Below, in pieces: positions 43,912 through 56,600 of a DNA stretch of 64,000 nucleotides. Position numbers and translations under genes: made by a program. Source of the DNA: Combretum micranthum (taxonomy: Eukaryota; Streptophyta; Magnoliopsida; Myrtales; Combretaceae); NCBI GenBank assembly GCA_024138025.1, contig JAMXBD010000024.1:1736001-1800000 (forward strand), in the 5' to 3' direction. Positions within the stretch are counted from its first letter, which is position 1, and every line of letters begins with the position of its first letter. Below the pieces are notes generated by a model. It did no database searches. It saw only the letters and a program-made list of their open reading frames with translations, and was not told the origin of the DNA.

Positions 43912-46037
43912 GGTGGTGGTGATGTGGGGTCTTGCACACTTTGGATCTTATTTTAGGTTTTGTTTTTGGTTTGGGTTTTAGATGGATGTACTTAGAAGAT
44001 TAGCTAGTTATCTGCTCGTACTTAAAAAGCTTACTTGCTGGCGCCAAGGTGAAATCCTTAGTCATGCTAAGGTAACACAGGTTGGTAATTTTCTTATACC
44101 AAGGAATTTCTTTGCTCATGGTTTTAATTTCTTCAAATTCACCCACTTGTACTTTGCCATTTAGATTTCGAGGTTTTCCATTACATTATCCCTTCAATAC
44201 TTAATCATAAATTGCGGAAATTAAGTAATCAATCGAAATTTCAATAAGCATAATAATCTAAAGTCATAAAATCCAATTCAAGAAAATTTGAAATTATCAA
44301 ATGGTAGAATAGGAATCATAACTCAATTCAGGAAATCAAGCAAAAGAAATCAAACATCATGATTCAATGGGTGAAATGATATGCATGTATTTCGTTCTTA
44401 ATTATGACTTCCAAGGATCATATTAGATGTAATGTTCCTTATTAGATGCATGCTTGATCACATCATTGGTTAAGAAAATGAAATGTTCTTCCATAAACAA
44501 GTACATGTTAAATTTCATTAGATCATGTCAAGGTCATACATTCGGCTGAGTCTTTTACATTATACCTACAAAACATGAAGACCATGCTACTCGACTGATT
44601 TAAACCTATCAGAATTACAAATTCTTGCTAAGCCGAGAAAGGAAAACATAAGATAAGAAACTAAACACAACACTCTAAGATTCTCGAAAGAGATCACTAA
44701 GGCAATTTGGGATTCCTTATTACCTATTACAAAATTTTCGGTTGAACTGATACGGGTTATGCTTGCCACCACTACTTCTTTCACTTTTGGGAGTCTCCTA
44801 GGGTAGGGGTCGGAGGTCGATCTCTACTAGATGAACTACCATCATCCTCCTAACAAATAGACTCAAATATTCTCTTACGGTCATTCTCTTCTTCCTAAGT
44901 AGCCAAGTTCGCTCCTCTGGCTCGGTTTCCTCTTCTTCTTCCTCTTCCTCTTCCTCTTCCTCTTCCTTTTCTTCTTCTTCTTCTTCTTCTTCAATCCTAT
45001 CCTGTATATCTCTATCCTCCACTCCAGTTTCTTCTAAATTCCTTTCATCATTCTCTTGGACTTCCCTCATCATAATATCCTCGGAATGTTCATTCCTTAT
45101 AGGATCAATAGGGACTTCATTTGTCAATCCCGGGCCTTCTCCTAATACATATATGTCCCTTCACAGACTAGGATCATAATCAGGTTTTATCCTTGGGCTA
45201 TCCGGGATTTCTAAATCATGATCAAAATCTGGATTGGGCGGGTTTGGTTCATTTCTTGGTTCTTCTTCAATTTCAGCTGGTTGAGGTGTTCTATTTCCTT
45301 TGGCTTCTACCCAATTCGGGTCTTCCTTAGGGTCTTCTTCCTCTTCACTTTCTTCCTCATCCTGATTTTCTGCTACTAGGACAACTTCAAATTGTATGCC
45401 TACTTCACTAGGAGGCGCTGCCTGAATTTATGGGGGTGTCAAAAAAATGTCCAGATATATACCTCTCTAATAGAAATGGTTGTTTGTATCGGCCTCAAGC
45501 CATTCTCTATGAGTCATCAAATCATCATGGGCATATACATATAAAGGTACGATGTTCCTTCATACTCTAAAATTAGGGTAAGGTGGGTTATCTTCCTTTT
45601 TCAAAATAAATGTGGCCTCCCGCAACATTGGCTCATTGCTATAATCAACCATGATTCTTTCCACCACATTAATTGCTTCTAGCATAGATCATCTCCTTCT
45701 CCTAATCGGGTCATACCTAATTTGATCAACCAATCTTTCCCATCGGGTGTATCTAAGACTTCTTTTCTAGATCACATATACCTCATTGAGAGTCGTAGGT
45801 CTCTTGGCCAAAGCAAAATACTCACAAAGGGTCCTTAGTCTCAATCTATAGCCAACAAAGTTCTCACCCTCCCCTTTAGAAACGCTCTGGCCCTTTCCCG
45901 AGTTTCACCTAGGGATACCTATACCAAAAAGAGATTTCTAGTTAGATTCGAATTTCGATTTCATTCTTATCTTGAGATTCGTTTATTCTTATATTTTAGG
46001 TTATTAAAATTCTATTGCCATGCTTTACATTTTTGCT
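43912..46037 (-). pseudogene. E1 5' interior (gag region), decayed
   Basis: It lies between the E1 PBS and the nested solo LTR. The longest minus-strand frame (44798-45127) has an acidic, Glu-rich run encoded by (CTTCCT)n and (CTT)n at 44936-44995. No Gag capsid domain or zinc knuckle could be recognised; short pieces such as LLERYISGHFFDTP near 45440 are in frame only briefly. The position implies gag; the sequence does not confirm it. Confidence 0.45.
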
Positions 46038-46049
46038 GCTATGATACCA
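46038..46049 (-). other. primer-binding site of E1
   Basis: The minus strand reads TGGTATCATAGC, one change from TGGTATCAGAGC, seven bases from the LTR. Confidence 0.85.
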
Positions 46050-46473
46050 ATTAAATTATCATGCCTCAAAGGGTACCATAAACGTAACAGTCGCCACATG
46101 CTAAAGAGACTTAAGAATCACTACCACAGTTATTCAGAAGTCTTGTGTTAGTATGCAAGGAGTTCCTTACAACAATAGAATACATAAACAATTGGAGACA
46201 GATAGTTCAATTTGATACGATAAGCATAAAAATATAAACCAAAGATATCTCCGAATCAATTACAAAGCATTAAGGGCATTTCCCCTACTACACATAAGTT
46301 TAGGTATTATACTTTGGTAACAATTGATCTTTCTAAGTTCACTACCAAAAACTATACAAACCAATCGTGAACTTATAAGGAGATAACTTCTAGTATCTCA
46401 TTACCTGATTTGGCCAGGTCCGGGGACGCAGCCAAAAGTACGAGAATTGCATTAGAAAGAAACTGTGGGGGTG

Positions 46474-46658
46474 TAAGCTACGCTAGCTTAGTGAGTTCCA
46501 CTTCCAAAATTAAATGCTTAAGTGATATATATTATATATATATATATATATATAAGATAAGTTATATTAACAACCATATAAAATGCACAAGCACGTGAGC
46601 ATACAATACATAAGACCATCCGGAAGTCTTATGTTGAATGGATTTATGCCTTCCATTC
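46474..46658 (-). other. predicted three-hairpin RNA region, copy 5
   Basis: TAAGCTA/TAGCTTA (46474-46480 with 46484-46490), ACATAAGAC/GTCTTATGT (46608-46616 with 46626-46634) around a loop with TCCGGA, and GAATGG/CCATTC (46636-46641 with 46653-46658). Confidence 0.55.
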
Positions 46659-48840
46659 GGGGTTAGGTATTTCATGCCCATACGACCAAAGATTTTAATT
46701 TTTCTCATTTTTATTATGGTTGATAGAGGTGCCTACCCACACACATTTTTAATTCCGGCCCTTACGCCAACATTTCAATTTCCGGCCATTACCAACATTG
46801 AGTTTAGGCCCCTCGTTACCTAGCTATTATGCCTTCTTCCACAAAGATATAATAACAAGCACAAGCATACAATTTAAAGATAGTGAACTCACCCGGCCAT
46901 GGTCTCCGGTCTCTAATGGTAGTGATCCAGAATACAAAATTTCCCCCGATTCCAAAATCACCTAAATGAAAGAAATACCCTTATGAGTATTTCATACCAT
47001 AACTAATTCCAAACTTTTCAAATAAAACTCTTTGAATTCGTAATTTCCGTAGTAATTGAGAATTCCAACTTAAAACGGCCATAACTTGGTCATTTTAACT
47101 CGAAATTTCGCAAATAAGCTATCTTCTATCTAATTCGAAAAATATATCTATTTATGATGTTATTACTTAATTTTGAAAACGTTTAAGTCTGGAATATTCG
47201 GATCAAATCTGATCAGTAACTAAAAGTTGAAATTTCGAAATTATTTATGAAATTTGCATTATTTCTATCAAGTATATTATATGTACAAGTAATATCTCTA
47301 AGTTATGATCATGAATGTCATGATATGAGCTATCTACATGTAATTCCTTAATGATTCCTGATTAAAATGAACTTTTACAAAAACTTTCACTTTGGAATAA
47401 TGTTATGAATACTTGTTTGAGAAAACTAGCTTTATTCCTTTGAAAATCATGCATATTTTTGCTATGATAAGGCCTTGCTTGATACCTATCACCTGATACC
47501 TTCATTATCTGAATAAATTTCCTCATTTAATAGTTGGAAATAGATCTTTTAAAGTGAATTTTGCCTAGTGACGAATTTTGCACAATATTTAGAAAGGAAA
47601 ATATTGTTTAACCTTAGTTGGAAAACTTTTTCTTTGTTTTAGGTTTCTACTTTCATAAAACATATTTATTTTTATAAAAATCAAGTCTTTATTATATCTA
47701 TTCACTAAGACTTCTACTATTCCATTAAAATACTCATTTTGGCATTTGGAAATAGGTGTTTAAATAGAGCTCATTTTTAGATCCGAATTTTAGAAAATTA
47801 TTTTTGAGATTGTTTTTTTGAAAAACTCATTTAATCTTTCTAAAATTAAGTCTTAATCAAACCTACTCCCTAAGGCTTTCATTTCTTTAATAAAACTCTT
47901 GTTTTAAATTTGAAAATAGGTGTTTTCTTGGCATTTCACCCTAATTTCGAATTTCCACATTTTTGTTGGAGTTGAATCATAGATCAATCTTAACTTTTGT
48001 AATCATTTTCTTGTTTTGAAAATTTCTCTTAGTAAAACCATGATCAACTTATAAAAATCACTACTTTATGATACTCATTACCTAAGCCCTTCATTTTATA
48101 TTTAAAACCTTCATTTTGAAGTTGGAAAATATGTTTTCTAAATGGGTCATTCTCAAGATCCGAATTTTAAAAATAAATTTTTGATAGAAACAAAATAGAT
48201 CTTAAGTTTTGATCAACACCTTTATTAAGACCTTGATGTAGCAAGACTTTCATTCATGTAAAACAAATAGCTATGTTATTTTAACTACTCTAAACAAGTA
48301 GATCTACTGTACTACTCATGCTATGAATGTAAATGATTATGAAAAATATGTAGATGAGAATAGAAATGAAAATATAAGCTCAAAGTTTCCATAAAAATAA
48401 TAGATAGCAAATGATATAGCAAAATACTAGTATATCAACTCTAAGAACAAGATCTACATATTGTGATGATAAGAATATCATGTTTTAGTGTTTTCCACAT
48501 CCCTAGCATAAAGGTCATGGGGATTCGGGTGGAACCACACATGTATAACCTTGTCATTACATGTTTCTATAGTGGTAGAGTCAAGCTCTATTGCCTATCT
48601 AGTTTTTTGGGAAGGAAACTTGAAGAAAACAAAAGTGTGTGTGTGTGTGTGTGTTCTTAAAGGAGGGATCATGGCATTAAGAGAGGAGACGGAGAGAAAA
48701 AGAAACTTCCAAAAGTAGTTTGTGAGAAAATGAGATAAAGTGAAAAAGTGAAAGGTGAAAAAGAGATTATATAGGAAAATGAATTAGGGTTTTGTATGAT
48801 TATTTAATAGAAGAAAACAAGACATATTATGGCTTATGTT

Positions 48841-48878
48841 GGGTGGCTGGGGGGGGGGAGGGGGGGGTGCAGGGGGGA
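48841..48878 (+). other. G-quadruplex-capable run in E1 LTR
   Basis: G-tracts of 3, 10, 8 and 6 lie within 38 bp on the strand opposite to E1 transcription, about 70-110 bp upstream of the likely TATA box. Confidence 0.7.
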
Positions 48879-49630
48879 AGGTTAGGGTTGTGCCAGTTTG
48901 ACAGAGAGAGAGGAGAGAGTGTTTTGATTTGTTTTGTATAATAAAATTCAAACTTAATAAGTAGTTTGAGTACAAAACATATTGGAAAAGTAAATTTGTA
49001 AGGAAATGATGTAAAATTGTAAGAATAGGTTGTAAGGATGTAAGAATAGCGTATGGGTGATTGTACTTGATGAATAGTGTAAAAGAAAACAAATAGTTGA
49101 TTAGACACTTAAATTACCGGTAGTAATGAAAATATGATAGAAATCTTATAACTGTAACTTTTATAACCCGAAAAATTATATAACTGAAATATTTAGAAAT
49201 ATTATGAAATTACGAATCTAACGGTACTAATATCATATATTTAATATCCCGAGCCCTGTGACATGTTTTTTGAGATTTATATCTGATCAGGCTCGAAATA
49301 AATCGAAAATTTACTAATTGAATATTGTTTAGCATTTTAATATTAATATGAGCCGATCTACACTTCCCACTTATATTTCGACTTCTTAGTTTGAGAACTT
49401 GGGATTGCCGACCTAAACTGCTTGGGTTTTATGAAATTTTGTTGACTTAGGGTTTCCGATTGACTTTCCGATTTAGAGTCTTACTTTGGAGTTAACTCGT
49501 TTTTATTCTTTCAAGGTTTCCTTCTTGATATTGCTGGACATAGGATTTCTAGGTCCGATTGGTCCAGAGATATTCTTTAGGATTTCGGTTTCTAGTTTTA
49601 AATCTTTCTCGAAATCGAACTCAAGTTTGC

Positions 49631-51387
49631 TATAACGCCCTAAGCTAAGGCATTACAACCTGCTATGTGTCCTTCTCTTAAAAGAGACATGCAAAGGCTC
49701 TAAATCCGATACCACAAAATATAATCATATAAAAATCTCCATGAACCCACATTTAAGGATACTCTAGAAGGAACAAAACCTGTGAAACCTGTAATTTATA
49801 ACTTTTAAATATCTCCTGTAATATAAACTAAATCCGAGTTGGCAAAACCAAAGCCAATAATAATCCAGAAAAGATCTAACTTCCAACTTAAAATCATATA
49901 ATCTTGTTTAATAAACTATTACATAAAAACAAATACTTCAAATCCTCAAAAAGAAATAATCAAAATATTTTTTTAAAAATCTTCAAAGCTCAAGAAATCC
50001 TTTTTCATGTGTCTTGTATAACATCCTATTCCTCTGCAGGGTTGTCAGGTCCACTATTGCCATCCCCATGATCAAAATACAAGTCATAACCAGACAAGTC
50101 ATAAAAAATATCTCATCACATGTACCTGAAAAGGAAAAGAATGAGCGAAAATGCCCAGTACGCCAATCTACAAATAATATGCAAATGCACAAACAACATG
50201 TATATATACGTGCAACTAACTAAATGCAAACAACAGGATTATTATCTTCATTAAGCCTGCAAAACAACATAGTTCAGAATCATAGATCTTTGATCTCAAA
50301 CTTGGAGTTACTCAGACTCCTGAAAAACAACCAGATATAAAAAATATAATTGTATACATATATTGGTGAATGGATACTCCCCAAACACCCGCGCCATGCT
50401 GCCAATAAACCTATATCTATCGGAATCATCTCTAAGTGCAACTCCACTAGGGACAACGACACACAAGGATCAGGGTGCCTCACCAGTAACACTGTTTGCC
50501 AGGTCTTTACTGGTTAAAGCCAATGATATCCAGAAAAACAAATTAAGCCAAATAGAATTAAGTTCATTTATATATCTATTCTACAGGCAACAATCATAAA
50601 ACTAAACCTGTAAGTAAATACAGCAAACAAGGAAAGGTCGTACCTTTTCCAATTCTAGGAACAATCTCTCCAAATCTACAAATTCTTAAAAACAACAAGA
50701 AATCTCCTAATCTTCTAAATATAACATATATCAAGACAATATATATCATCACATCAAAACCCTAATTATCAATTCTCCAAAATCATCCAAAACCCTAACC
50801 TCTCAAGAAATAACTGTAGAATCTCTTTGATCAATTCCCCAGAAAACCCAAATCTCCACAAAACCCTAATTGCATAAATCAACAAATACAAACAAATCAA
50901 TCATTCTAATTCGATCTTTTAATGAATCTATGATTTAAGGATGAAAACTTACTTTGATTTGACTCTAAATCTGGAAAATCGCCAAAGACTGCAAAGAAAC
51001 CATAACCGTAACCTTAGAACATTGTAAAATCATATAGATCTCGTATAGATCTACTTAGCCGGATTGAAGACCTTGATTCTTTTGATATCTCACACCAAAG
51101 ACTTAAGAAAGCAAGCCCTAGGTCACTTTAAAGAAGAAGAACTTGGAGGAAAACAAGAAAACCCTAATTCTCGTCATAAACTGCATATATATAGAAAACA
51201 AATTTAGGCCGCCAAGTAGGCCGGCGGCCTAAGTGCCATCTTAGGCTCATTTTCTATAAATTCGTCCCGTCTCGTTTGTGTGACTTTCCGATGTCCAAAA
51301 TTTACTTGTTCATCAAAGATTACCCTTTTAACAATACTTAAATTTCACTTCTATCCTTCATTATAATTTACTTATTTTTATATTACA
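49631..51387 (-). mobile_element. solo LTR in the E1 5' LTR (1.76 kb)
   Basis: In element orientation it starts TGTAATATAAAAATAAG and ends GGCGTTATA (the terminal CA has become TA). Flanks are TTTGC (49626-49630) and TTTAC (51388-51392), a 5-bp TSD with one change. With the insert removed, the surrounding sequence restores the end of the E1 LTR as seen at 33390-33417. The TATA box TTCTATATATATGC is on the minus strand at 51185-51200, followed by the AATTAGGGTTTTC leader. Just upstream is GGCCGCCAAG and GGCCGGCGGCC (51207-51230). No coding sequence, so it is a solo LTR. Confidence 0.85.
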
Positions 51388-51492
51388 TTTACTAAGAAAA
51401 CGAAGGTTTACAGGCGCCTCCCCTCTCTCTCACATCTCTATTTATTTTCTTTTTCAAATTATTTTATTACATCTAATTTTCACTTCCAAACT

Positions 51493-51501
51493 TCTATAAA
51501 T
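51493..51501 (+). promoter_or_regulatory. TATA box of the plus-strand LTR
   Basis: TCTATAAAT followed by ACTCCCTCTCCCTCC, the same setting as TTTATAAATACCCC at 17343. Confidence 0.7.
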
Positions 51502-52107
51502 ACTCCCTCTCCCTCCACTTCTTTCATACTTTTATTTCATATAATAAAACTCTCTCAAAATCTCTCCACAAATCCTCTCTTAAAAATTTCTCTCTACCAA
51601 AACTCTCTTAAACCAATTATTCACAAAAATCCTTCTTTATACACAAATTATATACCACATATCACTAACCATATAATCACATATTCATCTTCTACTTCCT
51701 ACCACATAAACACTCAACGGTAAACCCCTACCAATATTTTTACCCATGCCATGTAATTTAGCATGACCATCGTGTTGTTTTGAAACTCATATGAGTAGCA
51801 AAAGCAACAACATGTTCATGTTTTGTTTTTGCACATAAAGTTCCAATTTTATTATCTTGTATTATGCTTCTATATATATTATTATTAATGATATTATTAT
51901 TGTTGTTATGCTTCTAATCTAACTACTATATATATATATATATATATTATTAAGTATATGTACATCTGTATATTTTTAGAGCCTAATGCTCACTAACTTT
52001 TACTAACTTGCTTTTTCTATTAATGCTTCTATTATTGCTTTTATTATAGATTTTTCTTTTCTTTCTTTTTCTCTTTCTTTTTGGGACTAGACTATTCTTA
52101 GTCCCAG

Positions 52108-52224
52108 GATGCTTTGATAAAGTTAAAGCTCCCAATACTTAATCAGGTTGCCTTGATGAAGCTAAGGCTCCCAATGCTTGACCGGGATACCTTGATGAAG
52201 CTAAGGTTCCCAATACTTGATATT
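52108..52224 (+). repeat. 39-bp tandem repeat, three units
   Basis: Units 52108-52146, 52147-52185 and 52186-52224 share CTTGATGAAGCTAAGGCTCC-like cores. As 39 is a multiple of three, they read as 13-residue repeats (LMKLRLPMLD) in one frame, probably without meaning. Confidence 0.85.
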
Positions 52225-53601
52225 ATTACCTTGCTTATTATTATTATCTTGCTTCTTACCTTTTTCTTATATTTTCATCATTTTTATATTACAGGCTCAT
52301 ATACATGCATCCTCATAATGATATTGTCTCAACGACATTTAAAGTGGAATTTTTCTTTAATAGAGGAACTTGAAACTGAAACTCTTTTATTATGTAACTA
52401 GTCACTAAATAAAGAAACTTGTCAACAATCATTTAGAAAATGTATTTTTACAACTTCTTCTTAAACTTTTTCCAAAGTTTTCCTAAGTGTTAACAAGGAT
52501 AATTTTACCAAGAAAACAAAGGAAAAATGAAACCAAACTCTCCTTATACACATCAAGATTTTGTTATCACCCACCTAGGAAAAATTATTTTTACAACCTC
52601 TTTTCAAACTCACCAAGACTTTTCTTAAAGAACAATAAAAATGATTTTTATCAAAGAAGTTAACTAACAAAATAAACATTTTCTTTTATTGTGATAAGTC
52701 ACATAAAGTTTATTAAAACTCAGTAGTAATAATTATTTGATAAACAAACTTTTCTCAAAAAGCTTACTTGTAGGAATTTTTACCAAAAGTAATAACTAAA
52801 CTAAGTTTTATAAGTTAAGATAAAATCAACTCACTAAATTATAAACTCACTTAAAAAAAAAAAAGTTTGCCAATGTTTCTAAATGATAAACTCATTTTAA
52901 AGAAGTAAAAGAATATAAACAGTAGAGGTTTAAAAAACAATAGATATTATAAAAAATTTAAGAAAATATTAAAACATGATTTCCTTCAAAGTAAATTGGT
53001 CAAAGAGTTAAAAGACCAAGTTTTAGAAATAAAGTTTATTTTTAAAGAAGTTGAAAAATGAAAAATAAAAAAGACTTGTTATCAAAGTCTTTTCTTTAAA
53101 AGAAAATATACACAACTCAAATTATTACAAGTTATTAACAACTTAGAAAAACTCTTGAAAACTTCATTTTTTATCACTAAAAGCAAAATTTGTAAAAGAC
53201 AAAGCTAAAAGAAAATTTATTTTAGAAAAGAAATTAGAAAGAAAAATAAGACTATACTTGTATAACTCAAGAAATTATGAAATACTTTCAAAACACTTAG
53301 GAAAGAAATTGTTAAGATACAAGTATTCAACACCACAAGACATTGTTTTACGAAATATAATCATTGAAACAACACCATTAAAATCTTGCATACAATATGC
53401 GTCTATATATATATTCAAAGGATTTTTTTCAGCTATACAAATGTCTACATTTTGATAAGTATTTTCGGATAAAAAAAGTTTGTAAACTTGGTTTTGAAAA
53501 CTAATTTTTTTAATGAATTTGTACCCTACGGTTTTGGAACCCAAACAACTTACATGACCAAAATAACCTTAGAAATGGATATATCTTTTCGAATAGGTAG
53601 T

Positions 53602-56600
53602 GTCACGCCCCGAAGGGTACCCTAAACGTGACAGTCCGCCGTACACAATATTAAAGCCTAAGAATGACCACCTCAGTCACGCGAAGGCTTCCATACTATG
53701 TATAAGGTGTCTAACACATAAAGGAGACGCATCGGAATGATGCATTTTATGTTGATACAATTGAGTAACAATGTAAAGGGAATACAAATTTACTATACTT
53801 TAGATACAAATCACTACTTCAAAATACAAATCATTCAACTTCGATTACATTCATCCACAAACTTCCCTACATAAAATATTACAAGACAAATCATAAACTA
53901 GCTGATAACTTCAAACATTTGTATTCTTTGCCAAAATCCCGGAGTCATTCCCGGCTCCAATCAATTCAGTCCCCACTTTGCATTCTTGAGATAACCTGTT
54001 CATTTAAACAACTTTAGGGGTATAAGCTACACTAGCTTAGTGAGAATTCCCTTAATTCCATACCATAACAAACAAGTTAAAATCAGTCATATGCTATGCA
54101 TGGACAAACACGTGAGTAAGCAATTATGCATGGGCATCCGAAACCCACACATAGAACGGGATTTACGCCCTCCGTATCTTGGGTTAGGAATGGTATTAAG
54201 TCTACACGACCGCATCTAGTCCCTAAGCCCTCGACTCTTAGCACTCGACTCGGCTAGGCTCATCCAAGAATGCATCCACATGCGCCTTAGTACCCCTGAA
54301 TGAGCTCTGGCACTGGGTTCGTTATCCAAACGAGTCATCCACGGACCATACCGATTGACCTGCGTAGGAGTAGCATGCTACCAAATGCAATATGTCCAAT
54401 GCGATGCATGACCAATTTAATTTTTCTTAGGTCAAAAATATTTATACATTCTTTAGAGTGACCAATCAATATCACACATATAACAGAAATAATATGACCG
54501 GTGCAGTTATCCAATCAAATTGGGATTTCGATATGCTTTAGTATTCTTTGGCACACATTCATCACAGTCTCATCATATATCCCATCCCCATTCATATCGA
54601 TTTTTATCTTGTTCCTATAATTCTAATGCAACTAACTACAATCACAATCAAGGTAACAAAACAAGGAGAAAACTCACTCGGCCATTGGATCACCGGTCTT
54701 TTAGTAATAATAATTCAATGGTGGGGAATCGTCGATTTCGAGATCTCCTAAAAAGGAAGAAATACTCAAATAAGTATTTCAACTCAAACTAATATACACG
54801 ATCTTATACGAATTATCAAATTCGTAATTCTCGTCCTAAGCGGGAATTCCAACTTAAAACAGCCATAACTTGGTCATTTTAACTCAGAATCTCGCAAATT
54901 ATATATCGATTTCTATCTACTTCGAAAGATCTATCTATTTCTAATATTATATTTTAGTTTTGAAAACATTGAAGCTTCAAAAAGGTCGGATCAGATTAGA
55001 GCAGCAACAATTTCAATTTCGGAAAAATAGTTTTATAAGAGTTTGTAATGTTCCTACTATAAAAATTGGCTATATATGCAATATGAATGATTTCCTAACA
55101 TGAATGACATGAGATGAGCTTAATGTATGCATGATCTTGATGGTTTTTGCTAAAAAGAAATTTTATAACTTTTTATTTTGCAAGACCACAATAACAACTT
55201 ACTTATGAAAAATCTAGTTTTCTAACTTTTATCATTTCCATTTGTTTTGGATTTGTTACTTAAGAAAAGATAATTATTTTTGTCAAAATTGAGTCTTCAT
55301 TATATATTACTTATGACCTTTATTTCTACATAAAAATTTCCATTTTACACTTTGTAAATATGTTTTCCAATATGATTTACTCAAAAATCCGAATTTTAGA
55401 AAATCCACTTTTTGAATGATTCATTTGGGGAAAACTTGTTTAAAACATTAAAATTTAAGGCATTACTATATCAATTACCTAAGGACTTCATTTAACACAT
55501 AAAACTTGCAATTTGAGCTCAAATACTAAGTGATACTTATGCATCATCTCAAATTACGAATTTGACAATTGATCACTAACTCAAAATTTTCGTTTTAATT
55601 CCATTACTTGTTTAACACCTTACTCATGCCTAAACTCATTTTAACTTGTAAAAATCATTGCTTAATGATATCTATTACCTATATACTTCATTTTTCACAT
55701 AAAACATGAGTTTTGGAGTTAATACATGGGTTCTAAAAATTGGTTTTGGTTGGGATCCGAATTTACAAAATATTTTTTGTTATATCTTTTGATAAAATCT
55801 ATCTAAGCTCATGAAAATCCATTCCTTGCATATCCTATCCTAAGAGCCTTTCATTTCTTAAATAAAAACTTTATTTTTGAGTTGGTAAACATGTTTTTAA
55901 AATAGGCCTTGGCCAAAATCCGAAAATAGAATTTTTATTTTGAAAATAACTTTTGGAAATCACTTTTGATTCTTGTAAAAAGAAGTCTTGATGATATACA
56001 TATATTAAGCCTTCATTTTCTTAAGTAAAAATTACATTTTGACACTTGGAAAGTGGTTTTTAAGTGGGGTCTTGCCAAAATACGAATTTCACAATTTTGT
56101 TTGAGTTCATAACTAAGATCTATACTTAATATGAACATAAACATAAAACAAATGCATGGTAATAAGCTATAAACATCATGGATCTAAACTTCACTTATCA
56201 AAATCTTTCATTTATGGTATCTATACCCTAAGCCCTTCATTTTAAATGAAAAATATACATTTTAAAGTTGAAAAATCACTTTTCTAACTATGGTTCCATT
56301 TTCATCCGAATTTTTAAAATTGATTTTTGTTGAAAACAAAATAGATCTTGGGTTTCCTACAATTTTCCTACCATCATCATGCTATAGCAAGTTGTTCATG
56401 AACATAAACAAAGATCTAATGCATCTATGAACTCAAAACTTTAGATCTAGTGTTCTAAACTAGTTTTACAAGCATGAATCACTAAGATAGATATATAGAT
56501 GCTAGATCTATACACAATCATAAGGAATAAAAAAAATAACAACTTAAATACAAGATCTATGGCATAAACAAAAATCAAAGCTATAAAAAGTGAGATCTAC

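Larger units (their letters stand above)
28001..51412 (-). mobile_element. E1: Ty3/gypsy element hosting four insertions
   Basis: Outer ends TGTCATGCCCC and GAAGGTTTACA, with a perfect TSD GGCGC (27996-28000, 51413-51417). The 3' LTR is 28001-33417, the PPT 33418-33432, the interior 33418-46056, the PBS 46038-46049 and the 5' LTR 46057-51412. After removing nested insertions and their duplications, the 5' LTR is about 3.6 kb and the interior about 6 kb. Pol domains are ordered RT, RNase H, integrase and chromodomain-like tail reading right to left, as expected for a minus-strand chromovirus of Tekay-like type (my inference). All frames are broken. The surviving LTR parts agree at about 90% by eye. 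Confidence 0.92.
46057..51412 (-). repeat. E1 5' LTR, split by a solo LTR
   Basis: The left end TATCATGCC has lost the TG (TGTCATGCC in the 3' LTR); the right end is GAAGGTTTACA. The insertion 49631-51387 lies about 25 bp from the right end. Without it the LTR is about 3.6 kb. A TATA-like CCTATATAATC lies on the minus strand near 48764-48775, with a G-rich run at 48841-48878 and (GT)n at 48633-48654. An (AT)n microsatellite is at 46529-46553. Confidence 0.9.
51413..53601 (+). repeat. plus-strand family-X LTR, right part
   Basis: This continues the LTR interrupted at 28000; the first five bases are the second GGCGC copy. It holds the promoter (TATA at 51493-51501) and downstream LTR sequence. 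It is cut at 53602 by another family-X LTR in minus orientation; the sequence just before the cut (GGATATATCTTTTCGAATAG) corresponds to 42570-42590 of the solo LTR 39037-43906. Confidence 0.72.

Noticed and set aside
44798..45127. 109-codon Glu-rich frame as a possible host acidic protein
   Set aside because: The run is a (CTTCCT)n/(CTT)n microsatellite inside E1; retroelement decay is the simpler reading.
46529..46553. (AT)n and other microsatellites (also (GT)n at 6955-6968 and 48633-48654, (CT)n at 1201-1212)
   Set aside because: Ordinary simple repeats; mentioned only as landmarks.
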